DNA of 64,000 bases, from positions 558,001-622,000 of the forward strand of contig JAMXDE010000025.1 in assembly GCA_026770025.1 (NCBI GenBank), read 5' to 3'. The DNA comes from Craspedostauros australis (lineage: Eukaryota > Bacillariophyta > Bacillariophyceae > Mastogloiales > Achnanthaceae). The notes under the pieces are model-generated. The model did not search any database and had not been told where the DNA came from. It saw only the letters and a program-made list of their open reading frames with translations. Numbering within the stretch: the first letter of the stretch is position 1; the number at the start of each line of letters is the position of its first letter. Both the position numbers and the translations under genes were made by a program. Shown here one piece after another: positions 13,201 to 21,287 of the stretch.

Positions 13201-13379
13201 CGCGGCACATAGACGTGCGCCATCACTACGTGAGGAACATGGTAATCAACAAAACCATCGAAATCATTTTCGTCAAATCCGAGCAGAACACAAGCGACGG
13301 ATTCACCAAGAACATCAAGGCCGACTTGCAACGTGAACATGAGAAGTCGTACCTTGACACATCGAGAACATTCGAATGA
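7209..13379 (+). CDS. Copia-1 Gag-Pol polyprotein
   Basis: A single frame of 2,056 residues. Gag is N-terminal with two CCHC zinc knuckles (CHNCGVYGHRSADC near 388 and CNYCGIFGHREAEC near 433). A very acidic linker of nearly 400 residues follows. The aspartic protease has DSGAS near 835. The integrase has the HHCC zinc region near 980 (HRMLGH, CRDCAVA) and a catalytic core starting FFIDISY near 1,041, with NTPQQNGRVERKF later. A second acidic linker separates it from the RT, whose YVDDCF catalytic box is near 1,725. The RNase H ends the protein (CDSEYAGD, SSSEAEYVALSEA, NPSTSQRSRHIDVR). Gag and Pol are in one frame, which many Copia elements use. Confidence 0.95.
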   Translation: MSEEEELKDIPLSNPTIKREEGASETPPREEKEAAAATVLSGADASAIDETEEERSARLHRKEKRILKAIKQEETGVTKSIRTAKQGGKSETPPGGEFVSKSVLAKQQAKIEKVTTQKQTEIKGASAPTTKQRTNMATSANVNKRRIKAPMFSSEQEDYSAWESQAKAYARAQKTRDVMLGKTKVPTVSEIAAATDEDKEAMEEIYELGCDCFSDLILMMDAEKGKGKQAIQYINQCISDDYPEGDAHAAWNVLAEKFRPSDAVTKIKLKRQFNNEKMKRDTDPDIYITQLESLRSRLHDVKYEISDEEMIMQILSTVSNEYKTHIVNFQHQLTFNPELVTINSIRGVLRTAYATHRGGKAYVDDFQDSNTKSNDTGFTSTGNFKGTCHNCGVYGHRSADCPERKKPNNKKNNNNNNKMNGKRNKGSGFKGKCNYCGIFGHREAECRKKKFNEKKKADEQANTATQGHDKSGHEMVLSAKDMPLCMLVSDDYIEDSFFDNFECVGSDDEVQDDEIIPEWLREEPIIHEVDPRREVSYECCFNAHDLIGSYGDEAEMDDEANDSDIEEAMSDDDNDADEDGADEDNEADRGAAPPPPAAGNNRSGIFDEDDSDESEDGNHPDDSFNPNERVVYPGNIDFPPIEDPNRSNYLHRHDTIPYATETALVIQKQLIFDAVMEAGVSLFPGIERGVLRPIWVNMMGSILSENFRSIEEILANSVVINRILEAADTETIPETDLHYILGGCMRVLLRERPRVHPYDPATGSHRNSTIPSDYAQLPDDMDDGDHHPPYNEDGVHEDDDDGSFNDEIAAAAVEQLHELSTKYKDKVNKDTWLADSGASCHIVNSDAALFNVRHIKSFVQVGDSTKLDSPKMGSIRLKVKQRDNTGHIIRLDDVKYTPKMAVNLFSTNKALYNGYQLGSNGILMDIINGSGMKIVFDRVFPTSNGFITGVQMHPIMPTDDDKACTAIVKNPSKEISAVNLHRMLGHAPLETMKRTAAQYGWKIIGEMPVCRDCAVANARVKNIPKATIPRATRRGERFFIDISYTKHISFGDKRYWTLIVDDCTDHCWSFFLKNKSDQPGYIKRFVQTIKSQTGDQQIIFRGDNSGENKSTEDILIDAGLNVKFEYTASNTPQQNGRVERKFAYLYTKIRSMLNGAQLDEEYRHGLWAAAASTATAIANITVAKNQRESPHRQFFGNDPPYADALRTFGEVGVVKTTYGGITAKLKNRGEEMVFIGYAHQHASGVYNMYRPSTKSLICSRDIKWLNQSYGQFRGWAPAPNISNETGTTDADGFTTIGRKGATPRTATRQISEAKRVSFADSNRYYILSDSDDEDNEDDGVVTQLIQNDEEDRSESNHEDDEILPSGDEADDETGVTPPNTPARSTHDTPSRSPPSKPNKRDIARKERIRRHEARGRKGEANPKPTAGKSIPRALRELADFNERGRKEEGYESDPSSNEESDELSDEMIDNSNNETTDDEEIEDEDEEIEITHHSTTGLYGMNAIITESPAIDIGLSMQDENKEPEKHIEPTTFDRAFNHPDPIHRKGYRAAIKKEFDSMDTRKVYSKIKRDAIPRGRRCCKCKWVFKLKRDGTHRARLVACGYSQVAGVDFQEHYSPVIHDVTYRVMMVIMLIKKMDCALVDVVTAFLHGDLDEEIYMNCPNGMDHQPDEALTLHKPIYGLVQSARQWFKMLVSTLKNINFEQSAADPCLFYRKTNEGSMIVAIYVDDCFCCGDSKALETFLKDIQGSKFKVTIERGLGDYLSCNIELNHDKTRATLRQPHLIRHLIEEFGTKVEKMQRYGTPGTPGQIIVRPSEDNGLQKVGPEEHAEYRRGVGMLLFLIKHSRPDIANPVRELSKVLIGPTKAAMKEMYRIIKYVIDTKDYGLKIHPARPDDDGWDMELFCDSEYAGDKNTRISVGGFILYLCKVPILWRSKAQKAVTLSSSEAEYVALSEAAKEIFFVMQLLESVGVPVKTPIKVRVDNIGAIFIAKNPSTSQRSRHIDVRHHYVRNMVINKTIEIIFVKSEQNTSDGFTKNIKADLQREHEKSYLDTSRTFE

Positions 13380-13399
13380 CCGAATGCACATAGGAAGGG

Positions 13400-14190
13400 T
13401 GTCGAGATGTACATGTGAGTATATGTCAAGATGTACGTGTATATGTGCATCGTTCACCCGTTATTCTCTCATACGCACTTGGACGGTATAACTATACTCG
13501 TGTCGATAGTATGCTGTGATTCGTCAGAATTACAGGGGAAATGGAACACACCAAAAGGGGCAAGATTTCTGGAGGAAATTTGCAAATAACGATTTCTGGA
13601 AGAATCAGAAGATCGTCCGTCCATGCATCAATGGTACCAAGAGAATCTCGAGGTACTTCCCAACTAAACCTCAGATGACGATATCATCTGACAGACCACT
13701 GCATCACCAATGGAACGTGACATCTGGAGAGCAGAAGGACGCCTACTGACGTCGACAGGATGTCAACATGTCACCACGTCGACAGATGTCTCCAAGTCAG
13801 AGCAGGAGGCGAAGATACGATGACCCATGAAGATCATGGATACTGAAGGTGAACTTCAAATGGTAAGTACTCATGGAGTAGAAGCCAGTACTGAATGAAC
13901 AGAGTGTCGAATGCGGAGTACGCATCGAACACGAAGCATCGTGTAGCACGAGCACATGATGGTGAGAGAGAGAGAGAGAATACAGAGAGGAGCGAGAGAG
14001 GATCTCGCATACCGACTCATAGTCGGAGACCGAATCTACGAAACAGATTGAAGCGCCGAGAGCATCGGGCAAGAGAACGGGCGTACACCGAGAGCATCGG
14101 AGTAGCCAAGTAATGAAATAGCAAACAGACGACTATCAACCAACACCATCTTCCACGATCGTAGGTTACCGTGCGCGGAACTTGCCAACA
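13400..14190 (+). repeat. Copia-1 3' LTR
   Basis: 791 bp, essentially the same as the 5' LTR, preceded by a purine tract and followed by the second TSD copy (cgtcct, 14,191-14,196). Confidence 0.95.
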
Positions 14191-14196
14191 CGTCCT

Positions 14197-14417
14197 AGCC
14201 CTCCGAAATTCTGTACTCCTATTCGTAGCTGTCCTGCTTGCTTCCGTAGCATTCTCCTCCGCACCCTGTTCATCCTTTCTCCCCCGTTCACTTCCTGTCG
14301 TCTTCCGCGGTCGGTCTGTTGCGGTATAACCTCCCGATCCGCAGGCGCTTGTGGTGGGCTCTGAGTCTGTCGCCGTGCTGCCACTGGCTGTTGCTCTTGC
14401 CCTTCCTGTCTAACCAT
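14197..14417 (-). CDS. LINE ORF2, N-terminal part
   Basis: On the minus strand an ATG at 14,417 begins a frame reading MVRQEGQEQQPVAAR... and reaching LRIGVQNFGGLG just before the Copia-1 junction. N-F-G-G-L-G is the usual first strand of LINE endonucleases. The frame is in phase with the main ORF2 part left of Copia-1. Together they would make a protein of about 1,920 residues in the uninterrupted LINE. The ATG overlaps the ORF1 stop (ATGGTTAG). Confidence 0.85.
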
Positions 14418-17094
14418 TCGCCGGGTCCCCTCTCGGTTCCCCAGCTCTGTGCTTGTCGTGCTCCTCTTCCCGGTCGTCGCCCGTTCCGATGGATTGTGTT
14501 GTGCACTGGACCGTCTGTGGTCTTACTTCATTGTTTGTTGCCCTCGGCTTGCCTGCCGCTTTGAGGGCCTCGTTCTCCGCCTTAGTCGTTACCACCAATT
14601 TCTTAAGCTCTTCCATTTGTTGCTGCATTGCAGCCATCATAGCTCTTGTCGTTCCTGTCGTCCTCCCGGTGCTCCCCGACAGCGTCGATGTCACCGATCC
14701 TTGCGCCTGCGCTTCCAATATCTTCCCCATCTGTTCCTGTAACTCTGCCATTTTTTCCTTCTGCGTTCTTGATGTGCTTCGGCTTGCTCCCGTGATCGTT
14801 GACGTTGTCGACCCTTCTTCTTCTCTTGCTTTCTGGGCTGCTCGCCTTTTCGTGTTTCGTTGTTCCCGGATCTGCCGCCATGCTCGTGTGTCCCGCATCG
14901 AAGGTATGGTGTCCTCGTCGCCATAGTCTTTCTCCTTCCTCATGTTACTTCCCCTTTCTTCTTCTTCCTCCTCTTCTTCATCTTCGTCAGCTTTCTGGAA
15001 ATGCATATCCTCATCCACTGTCATCGCTGCTTCCACTTCTTTGTCTTTTTCGGAAATCACCCTTTTCGTCTCTTCGTCCCATTTCATCGTTTTGGCTTCG
15101 ACTCTTGCCATGGACGTGAACAGTCTCTCCACTTCTTCTCCGTAGTCTGCCGTCAGCTTGACTAATAGCCCTTTGACTACCATTCTTGCCTCTGCTGTCT
15201 TCTCCGGATGAAATTGCAGCACGTATCCGTTACCTCTCCATTGCTTGTCAATTGATGTGAAGAGTGGCGTACTTGTGTTGCCGGTGGTTGACTTGATCTT
15301 CATCACCATCTCTCTGAGCGTTAGGTTGGTTCCGTCCGGTATCTCCTGCAAGCATTCTGGTATGATGTCGTAGGTCGTCATAGCTACTGCATTGAGACAC
15401 CATTCCATTTGCCTTTCCCGCAACTCGAACCATCCCTTCCGCATGTCCGTGTTAACGATGCCCGATAGCGGCGTGATGATTCGCATTCTCACTCCCAGGG
15501 GAAACTTCCTCGCTTTCGTGCTGTAGTATACTTCCAATACTTTTGCCACTAGGGCCCGATCTTCAGTACTTGACTCGACATGGAGGGCCCTTGGATCCTT
15601 CTTCGTGTCTCTGTTGGGATCGTACTTCTCTCCGTCCGCGATCCGTTTCCACGTGATTGCCACCTGTGTCTTGGCCAGCTTTGTTAGCTCCGCTTCCAAT
15701 GCGTCTGCGTCGATTTGTCGTGTGGAGTACAAGAGCCATCCCAGCGTTGTGGTGGATGGTGCTTGGATTTTTGCCACTTCGAATCTCCCGCCGATATGCT
15801 GGAAATAATCTGTCAGCTCTCCTGTGATCTTGCTGATTGGCCCTTTTGCCTCGATCTTCACCTTCAGGTACCCTTTCTCTTTGGCTGCTTTGTAGATCGG
15901 ACGGACACCTTTGAAGAATCTTTTCAAGTTGATCATGTCTGTCGGAAACGACTCCATTGCATGCACGATCGTTTGGTCTTCGTAGGGATTCCATGGCAGC
16001 AGCTTCGCCGTCGCATTCACCCTCTGAATCGATCGTAGGAATTCTTTGCACGATGCTATGGCTGCGTCGATTGCCGTTCCTGCGTCATTGGCTCCATCTC
16101 CTCCTTCGATCATCATCTGCACATCGCAGTAGCGTGTTTCGATGGCTTTGCCTCCCTGTTGTCGGCTCCTTCCGATTCCACTCTCGTTGCTTCCTGCTTG
16201 TGTTTCCTCGTCGCAATCCATCGCTCGTTCTCGCCCTCCAGTTGAGCTTGGTCTTGGGTGTTGTGTGTTGTCCACCGTGGTTGTTCCTGCCTCGTTGATC
16301 GTAATGGTCTGTCTTCCGGTTGCGTTGTCCGCTTCTTGGTTTGTAGTTCTTAGATCCTTCCTTTTGGTAGGTTGTTCCACTGCCTTCGCGTGCCGTGGGC
16401 TCCGTTCTGTTCTTTTCTTGCTTCCTCCGTGATCTCCTCCCTCTTGTCCCGTTGCCACGGTGATGCCTTCTCCTGTCTCGCCACTCTCCCATGCGTCTGT
16501 CCATTCGTTTTCGTCGTCGCTATCCATCTTCTCAATGCCTTCCTCTCTGTCCACTGCTTCCTCTTCATCATCCTGTTTCTCCTCATTTGGCGCGTCCTTA
16601 CTTTCCTCTTTCTTCCTGAGTTGCTTCATCTTTCCCCACTTCTTACCAAGTGCTTGTCTGATGGGCTCCGTCGCTGCACCCACGTACTTTTGTCCTGCGT
16701 TTGCCTCTTTTACCGTGATGCTATCGTTCTCAATGCATTGCTGGCATACTACCGGAAAGCCCCTTGGTGTTACCAAGCCTTCCTCCGGCTTTATCCATGC
16801 CCTGCATTCTCGATGCGCTGGTACACCGCACACGATGCATCGCACTGCTGCTGCTGCCTGTCCTCTTCCTTTGCAGTACTTGCCTGCTGCACACTCGACC
16901 TTGCGGACTCCTCTGCCTGTCTTTCCATCGTTCTCTCCCAATTCTTCGCCGTTCTTTCTCCTGTTCAATCCATCTTGCTCCTTATCGTCCCTTTGGTCTC
17001 TACCCTTCGTCTTGTTGCTGTTGATGCCTCCTTGGACGTACGCTTCCATTGGCATTTGACCCGTTGGTCGCGTCATCTTGCTACTTTTCGTCAT
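14410..17094 (-). CDS. LINE ORF1 protein
   Basis: 894 residues, starting MTKSSKMTRPTG. LINE ORF1 proteins bind the element RNA and help form the ribonucleoprotein. Near the N-terminus (about residues 65-125) is a Cys/His cluster (CAAGKYCKGRG, CIVCGVPAHREC, VVCQQC) resembling a PHD/RING-type finger. A long acidic and Gln/Glu/Lys-rich region follows. The C-terminal 200 residues contain two heptad-like segments (MAELQEQMGKILEAQ and MAAMQQQMEELKKLVV) that should form coiled coils, as expected of ORF1 trimers. The TAG stop overlaps the ORF2 start by eight nucleotides. The 5' leader is only ~120 nt and is now split by Harb-1. Confidence 0.85.
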   Translation of the reverse strand: MTKSSKMTRPTGQMPMEAYVQGGINSNKTKGRDQRDDKEQDGLNRRKNGEELGENDGKTGRGVRKVECAAGKYCKGRGQAAAAVRCIVCGVPAHRECRAWIKPEEGLVTPRGFPVVCQQCIENDSITVKEANAGQKYVGAATEPIRQALGKKWGKMKQLRKKEESKDAPNEEKQDDEEEAVDREEGIEKMDSDDENEWTDAWESGETGEGITVATGQEGGDHGGSKKRTERSPRHAKAVEQPTKRKDLRTTNQEADNATGRQTITINEAGTTTVDNTQHPRPSSTGGRERAMDCDEETQAGSNESGIGRSRQQGGKAIETRYCDVQMMIEGGDGANDAGTAIDAAIASCKEFLRSIQRVNATAKLLPWNPYEDQTIVHAMESFPTDMINLKRFFKGVRPIYKAAKEKGYLKVKIEAKGPISKITGELTDYFQHIGGRFEVAKIQAPSTTTLGWLLYSTRQIDADALEAELTKLAKTQVAITWKRIADGEKYDPNRDTKKDPRALHVESSTEDRALVAKVLEVYYSTKARKFPLGVRMRIITPLSGIVNTDMRKGWFELRERQMEWCLNAVAMTTYDIIPECLQEIPDGTNLTLREMVMKIKSTTGNTSTPLFTSIDKQWRGNGYVLQFHPEKTAEARMVVKGLLVKLTADYGEEVERLFTSMARVEAKTMKWDEETKRVISEKDKEVEAAMTVDEDMHFQKADEDEEEEEEEERGSNMRKEKDYGDEDTIPSMRDTRAWRQIREQRNTKRRAAQKAREEEGSTTSTITGASRSTSRTQKEKMAELQEQMGKILEAQAQGSVTSTLSGSTGRTTGTTRAMMAAMQQQMEELKKLVVTTKAENEALKAAGKPRATNNEVRPQTVQCTTQSIGTGDDREEEHDKHRAGEPRGDPANG

Positions 17095-17131
17095 CGTCTC
17101 TCCTTCGTTGTTTTACTAGTTGTTTTTGCTG

Positions 17132-17175
17132 GGAGTTGTCGGAAAAAGAGAAAATCACGTTTTTCGTGTCGGAGT
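17132..17175 (+). repeat. Harb-1 left terminal inverted repeat
   Basis: It begins GGAGTTGTCGGAAAAAGAG and contains the heptamer TGTCGGA twice, at 17,137 and 17,167, 30 bp apart. It matches the reverse complement of the right end over about 45 bp with a few differences. Confidence 0.85.
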
Positions 17176-18340
17176 CTGTTCACAAATGACAAGAAACTGC
17201 CAGTTGCCAGTTCGCCACACGTGATGGACCGCAATCGATTCGAGATGTTCGACTCATACGACTAGGACAAGAATGCCGAGTTGGTTCACGAGAGCAATCG
17301 ATCATCTCTGAGTCCCGCATTGTGGCGTGTGTGGGGATGGGATTTCCTCGCTGCGTGTTTTGGTGTTGCTCATTCTCGTCACACTTTGCTGCGGTGGTCC
17401 GGAAAGCGCACTGTCGTCTTGGTTGGCAGAACAAGTCCTTGTCTTCTGGTTTGTTGGCTTGTACTACTATTATATTGAACTCATCAAAAGCCCACCAGGG
17501 ACGATCGAGTATCGTTCCTGACCCCACGCCATTTACCTTCTTGATGATGTGATGCGTTTGATTCCCATCAGTGAGAGTTGCCTGCAGGGTAGAGTGCAAG
17601 GAATCCACCAGCAGTATCGCACGGCAAAAAATCACCACAATGCGAGGTGGCCTGATGACCAACCACCAATCGTCACTCTCCACATCACTATGCACTGGGT
17701 GTCACTCTCATCCATCTTTGTGCAACATTGATAGCAGCAGACTCAAGGAGTAGCAGCCCAATCGATGTTGATAGAGTATGAATCCTTGTCCCATGCAATG
17801 ATATCAGAGCTGATCACGCGCCGACATGCTCCATTTTGTTGCAACATGCGCAGACCGTGCACGCACACCGCAGCATACTCCCTCTGGAGAGAGAGAGAGG
17901 GAGAGGGAGAGATCGTACCTCCATGGTCGCGTTGTTGAGTCTCGCATCGTTGAATACGAAGCAATGTTGTACACACTCAAGCGAAGGGAGTTCCTCGATT
18001 GGGTCTCCTTCGCTGCGCTTTGTTCTCGAGTTGACTGTCCGAAGAGCGCGCACAATTTGGCGCACGCAGAGTAGTGCAGTACTTTCTCATCGTGCCGCGC
18101 TTACATGCTCGTTGACGTCCTATCCATCCCAGAATTGCTGCATCGTCTCACAGTTCAGGACAAGGTGTGGTGTATCTGGTCAATAGAATAGTTGAGAATA
18201 GATCTAATACGATTATAGTATATGAGTGTCCGTGCAGTGCTCTTCTATTTGCCGGATTCGACGCGATTCAATCTTCTGGTTGCTGTTGCAAGATGCGTTC
18301 CAGACCACGAATCCCTCAGTATTGTTGAAACTTGTATGAT

Positions 18341-19461
18341 CTAGTATTGTACTTGGAATAGAGAGTTGCCATGTTCGATTTGAAGCTGGGTTATGGTGAC
18401 AATTGCTTTCATCACATGCTTGTGCAACATAAGGTCATGGCGGAAACGATTCTCCAGGATCTTCCAATTCTTGAAGCGGCCATTCACAGTCTCATGGCGA
18501 GCACGAGCTTGGCTTTTGGCTTGCTTCTCCGCCTCTGTAACAAAATCATCGGATGTTCGGACAGCTTCGTCACCGCGGTATCCACGATCAGCCTCCACCA
18601 TCTCACCATCATCCAAGTACTGTTTCAGCAAAGAGCGAAAGATCTTGAGGTCTGGGTGCCGCCCACAAGCAAACGGACCATTCATCCATACAATATCTCC
18701 CTTTTGGATCGACACAGCGATCTCATATCTGATTCCAGCCGATCGGAACTTGTGCGAATACCACTTGCGATCGAATGGGGTTGGCTCGTTGATCTTGAAA
18801 TCAGTGCCATCAACCGTGACCAGGCATGATCTGTTCAAATCCCCAGAGTATCGGTTTTCCCACAGGATCTTTTCATGGCGACGTCAAAGAGAGACAAGCA
18901 GTGCAAAAGATGTGAGCTTGTTTGTTGCTGAATCAATTGTGAGTGAAATGCATTCCCCTTGGGACTTACCACATCATTTTTCAAATCTGCTACAGCCTTG
19001 ATGGCTGACCAGATATGGAGCTTGAGAGTCTTATCCGTGGTCCGAAGGAAGACGCATGCCATGCGAACGGATGGGTAGTGCCGCATGTAGTACAGGGCCC
19101 AAAGGAGATGCTTTGGCTTCAGGTCCCCACGACGTGCTGCAAGTGCCCACAGCACAGAGCAGAGATGAGGCGAAATCCCAAATGCAACGGTAAAGTCCTC
19201 CCCAAATGCACCTGATCGGCATCGTAGATTGGTGATGCACTGGCCAGGGGTGAGAAGGATGTAGCGCGCAAGATCGAGGAAGTCTTGCACGCTGCCGATG
19301 GAGTACCGATGGTCGTAGGCACCATTCAACATTGGTTGGGTGTTTGCTCGAAGGAAGAAGTTGGAGCTGAAGTGATTGCTGTCCCTGCCTCTCCAAATCA
19401 TGAAGGATCGGCCAACTGACTTGGGAGAATCCGTGTCCAATGATGGGGTTGTCTGCTTCAT
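18341..19461 (-). CDS. Harb-1 transposase (PIF/Harbinger DDE, DDE_Tnp_4), two exons
   Basis: This enzyme cuts and rejoins the element ends. Exon 1 runs 19,461-18,970 and exon 2 runs 18,868-18,341, with a 101-bp intron between GTAAGT and AG. The spliced frame reads ...ADLKNDV then ILWENRYSGDLNRSC, about 339 residues. The catalytic triad is visible in exon 2: D in TVDGTDF, D in ADRGYRGD and E in RHETVNGRFKNW. The intron position and both flanking sequences match the Harb-2 transposase. The N-terminus is uncertain. A good acceptor (tttacag) lies just upstream of the ATG at 19,461, and an open frame continues at 19,480-19,964, so a further 5' exon is likely. The gene diverges from the partner gene at 27,581. 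Confidence 0.82.
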
Positions 19462-19989
19462 CTGTTCTCTTCTGTAAATGGTTGCTGGCTTGCACCAGTA
19501 GATGCAGCCACTGGCATGGAGCCATTCGCATCCCTCTGCATTTGAATCGTTGGAAGCAGAGCATCACATTGTGTTCGTGGTTTTTGATTGATGTTGGCTG
19601 TGCGATGATGGCGATGCGAAAACCGAAGAGCATGGTTCTGTGGTGACCGGGGTGCCCCAGTTGATGGTGTCCTCCGCCGAGGGGCCGCCTCCGGGAGGGT
19701 TGGATGGTGTTCTTCTTCGTCTGAATTCGACACAGAAGAGAGGAGCAAGAGATGTTGGTGCTTGGCTTGAATCATTGTTGTGAAGCACCACCCCTGGTTC
19801 GTGTGTCTGCTTCCGTTGCATGTGGCAACGCAAATCGAAGAACAGGCCGATCGGCCAAAGCGCACCTCTGCGATGAGCTGTCCTGCGACGGGGTCAACAT
19901 GCTGTTCGGTGGGACCAACTTCGACACAAGCCAATGACAAGTAGCGTTGAGTACTCCACTCCACACCATTTCAAATCGAGGAGCCAAAA

Positions 19990-20275
19990 AGGCGTCCGAC
20001 AAGTACGCAATTCGCATCCGACAAGTACACGATTTCCATCCGACAGATACTAAATAGGCAAGAAAATTAACGGTTTAGTAACCGTCGGACTAGAACTTTA
20101 GAATTGTCGGAGTAGAAATGGCGAACCACAAATTCTGTCTTTTGTTTTCTACGTGAGCTACTACTGACTGTTGCGTAGGAAAGCACACATGAGACTTGTC
20201 GGCGAAAACCAGGTACTTGTCCCCCCAAAAACGAATACCGTCGGTTCCTAAGAATTTCTTGTCGGAGGGTCAATA
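19990..20275. promoter_or_regulatory. Cluster of TGTCGGA motifs between the divergent Harb-1 genes
   Basis: TCCGACA/TGTCGGA occurs at 19,995, 20,017, 20,039, 20,105 and 20,260. One-base variants occur near 20,083, 20,197 and 20,239. The first three are evenly spaced by 22 bp. The same heptamer occurs twice in each terminal repeat. I infer binding sites for the transposase or the partner protein in the shared promoter region. Confidence 0.6.
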
Positions 20276-20326
20276 TACAGATTTGAAGACATCATTCCAA
20301 GTGAGCCGTCCAAAGCACATGAAGCT

Positions 20327-21287
20327 TGTCAGGAATCGGGTGTTGTGAAACACCGAATTGCCGCACCTCCCAAGAGTGTGGAGTTGAGCATTGTGGAATG
20401 CTACATTACCGCACCTCCCAAGAAGTCAAGAGTCAGGAGTCGAATGTCATGAAATTATACATTACCGCAACTCCCACGTTTGATCATTGTGACACAGAAA
20501 AATGTGAGCTGCACGTAACTTGTGGTGGAGAACGCCACGTGCCGAATGCGAACCGGACTATGGTGTCCGTGACCTCAATGCAGGAATGCCAATCACACGT
20601 GTATGTCGCAGGGGGCGGGGATGTTGGAATCGTGACCAACATCACGATACGAGCGACTACGGCCCCCATGTCGCAACCAATGAAAAAGAGTACTGGAGGA
20701 AGGCCAATGTCACGAAGTGTGAGACGGCCTGTGAACGAACCAGTGATGACGAACTTCCAGGAAGCCGGTGAAGTGATCGGCGAAGTAATGGGAGAAACGA
20801 CAGGAGAAGCATCGGAGAAGATCGGAGATGATCGGAGATGTTTGATGGTCGAGGAGCTGAATGAGCTCCCAACCAAGGTGCTCCTGTGACGAGTGGGAAA
20901 TCGTGATCTGATCGAATGAACCGATCTGTGTGATGCCTACGACTCGGCGATGTCTACGCTAATGAAACTATTGGTAGAGGGCAGGAGATGGAATATCTGA
21001 GATGCATGATGAGATGCATGATGAGATGAACCAATACTGCAAGATGAGATGTACATGGAGTACATGCTGCATGACATGATGAAGCAGGAGGACAGCACTG
21101 CATGAGCAAGGGCAAGACTGTGTGCTACTGTGGATTATGTATGCTTTGGCAAATGGAATTGAAAGTGATGATGTTGTACTCACAGTTCCAACAATGCAAT
21201 AACATGAATAGGTAACCAGAGACTACTACTAGAGACTGGGGTACCCCGGATTTCCAACAGAAGCTGAGTATGCTCACCAAATCCAAC
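20327..21287 (+). repeat. Copia-2 5' LTR
   Basis: 961 bp beginning tgtcaggaatcgggtg and ending ctcaccaaatccaac. It is the same length as, and by eye identical to, 26,285-27,245. It contains short internal duplications such as repeated gatgagatgcatgat near 21,000. Confidence 0.92.

Larger units (their letters stand above)
6336..14190 (+). mobile_element. Copia-1: whole-looking Ty1/Copia LTR retrotransposon
   Basis: An LTR retrotransposon of 7,855 bp with 791-bp LTRs, TGT...ACA ends, a flanking TSD, one long gag-pol frame and a purine tract (aggaaggg, 13,392-13,399) directly before the 3' LTR. The domain order protease-integrase-RT-RNase H defines Copia. The long acidic insertions resemble diatom Copia lineages. 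I see only one difference between the LTRs by eye, so it is very young. It looks whole, with no obvious break. It sits in opposite orientation inside LINE ORF2. Confidence 0.95.

Noticed and set aside
17180-17695. 171-residue minus-strand ORF in the left arm of Harb-1
   Set aside because: It overlaps the terminal repeat region, has no recognisable motif, and its counterpart is absent in Harb-2.
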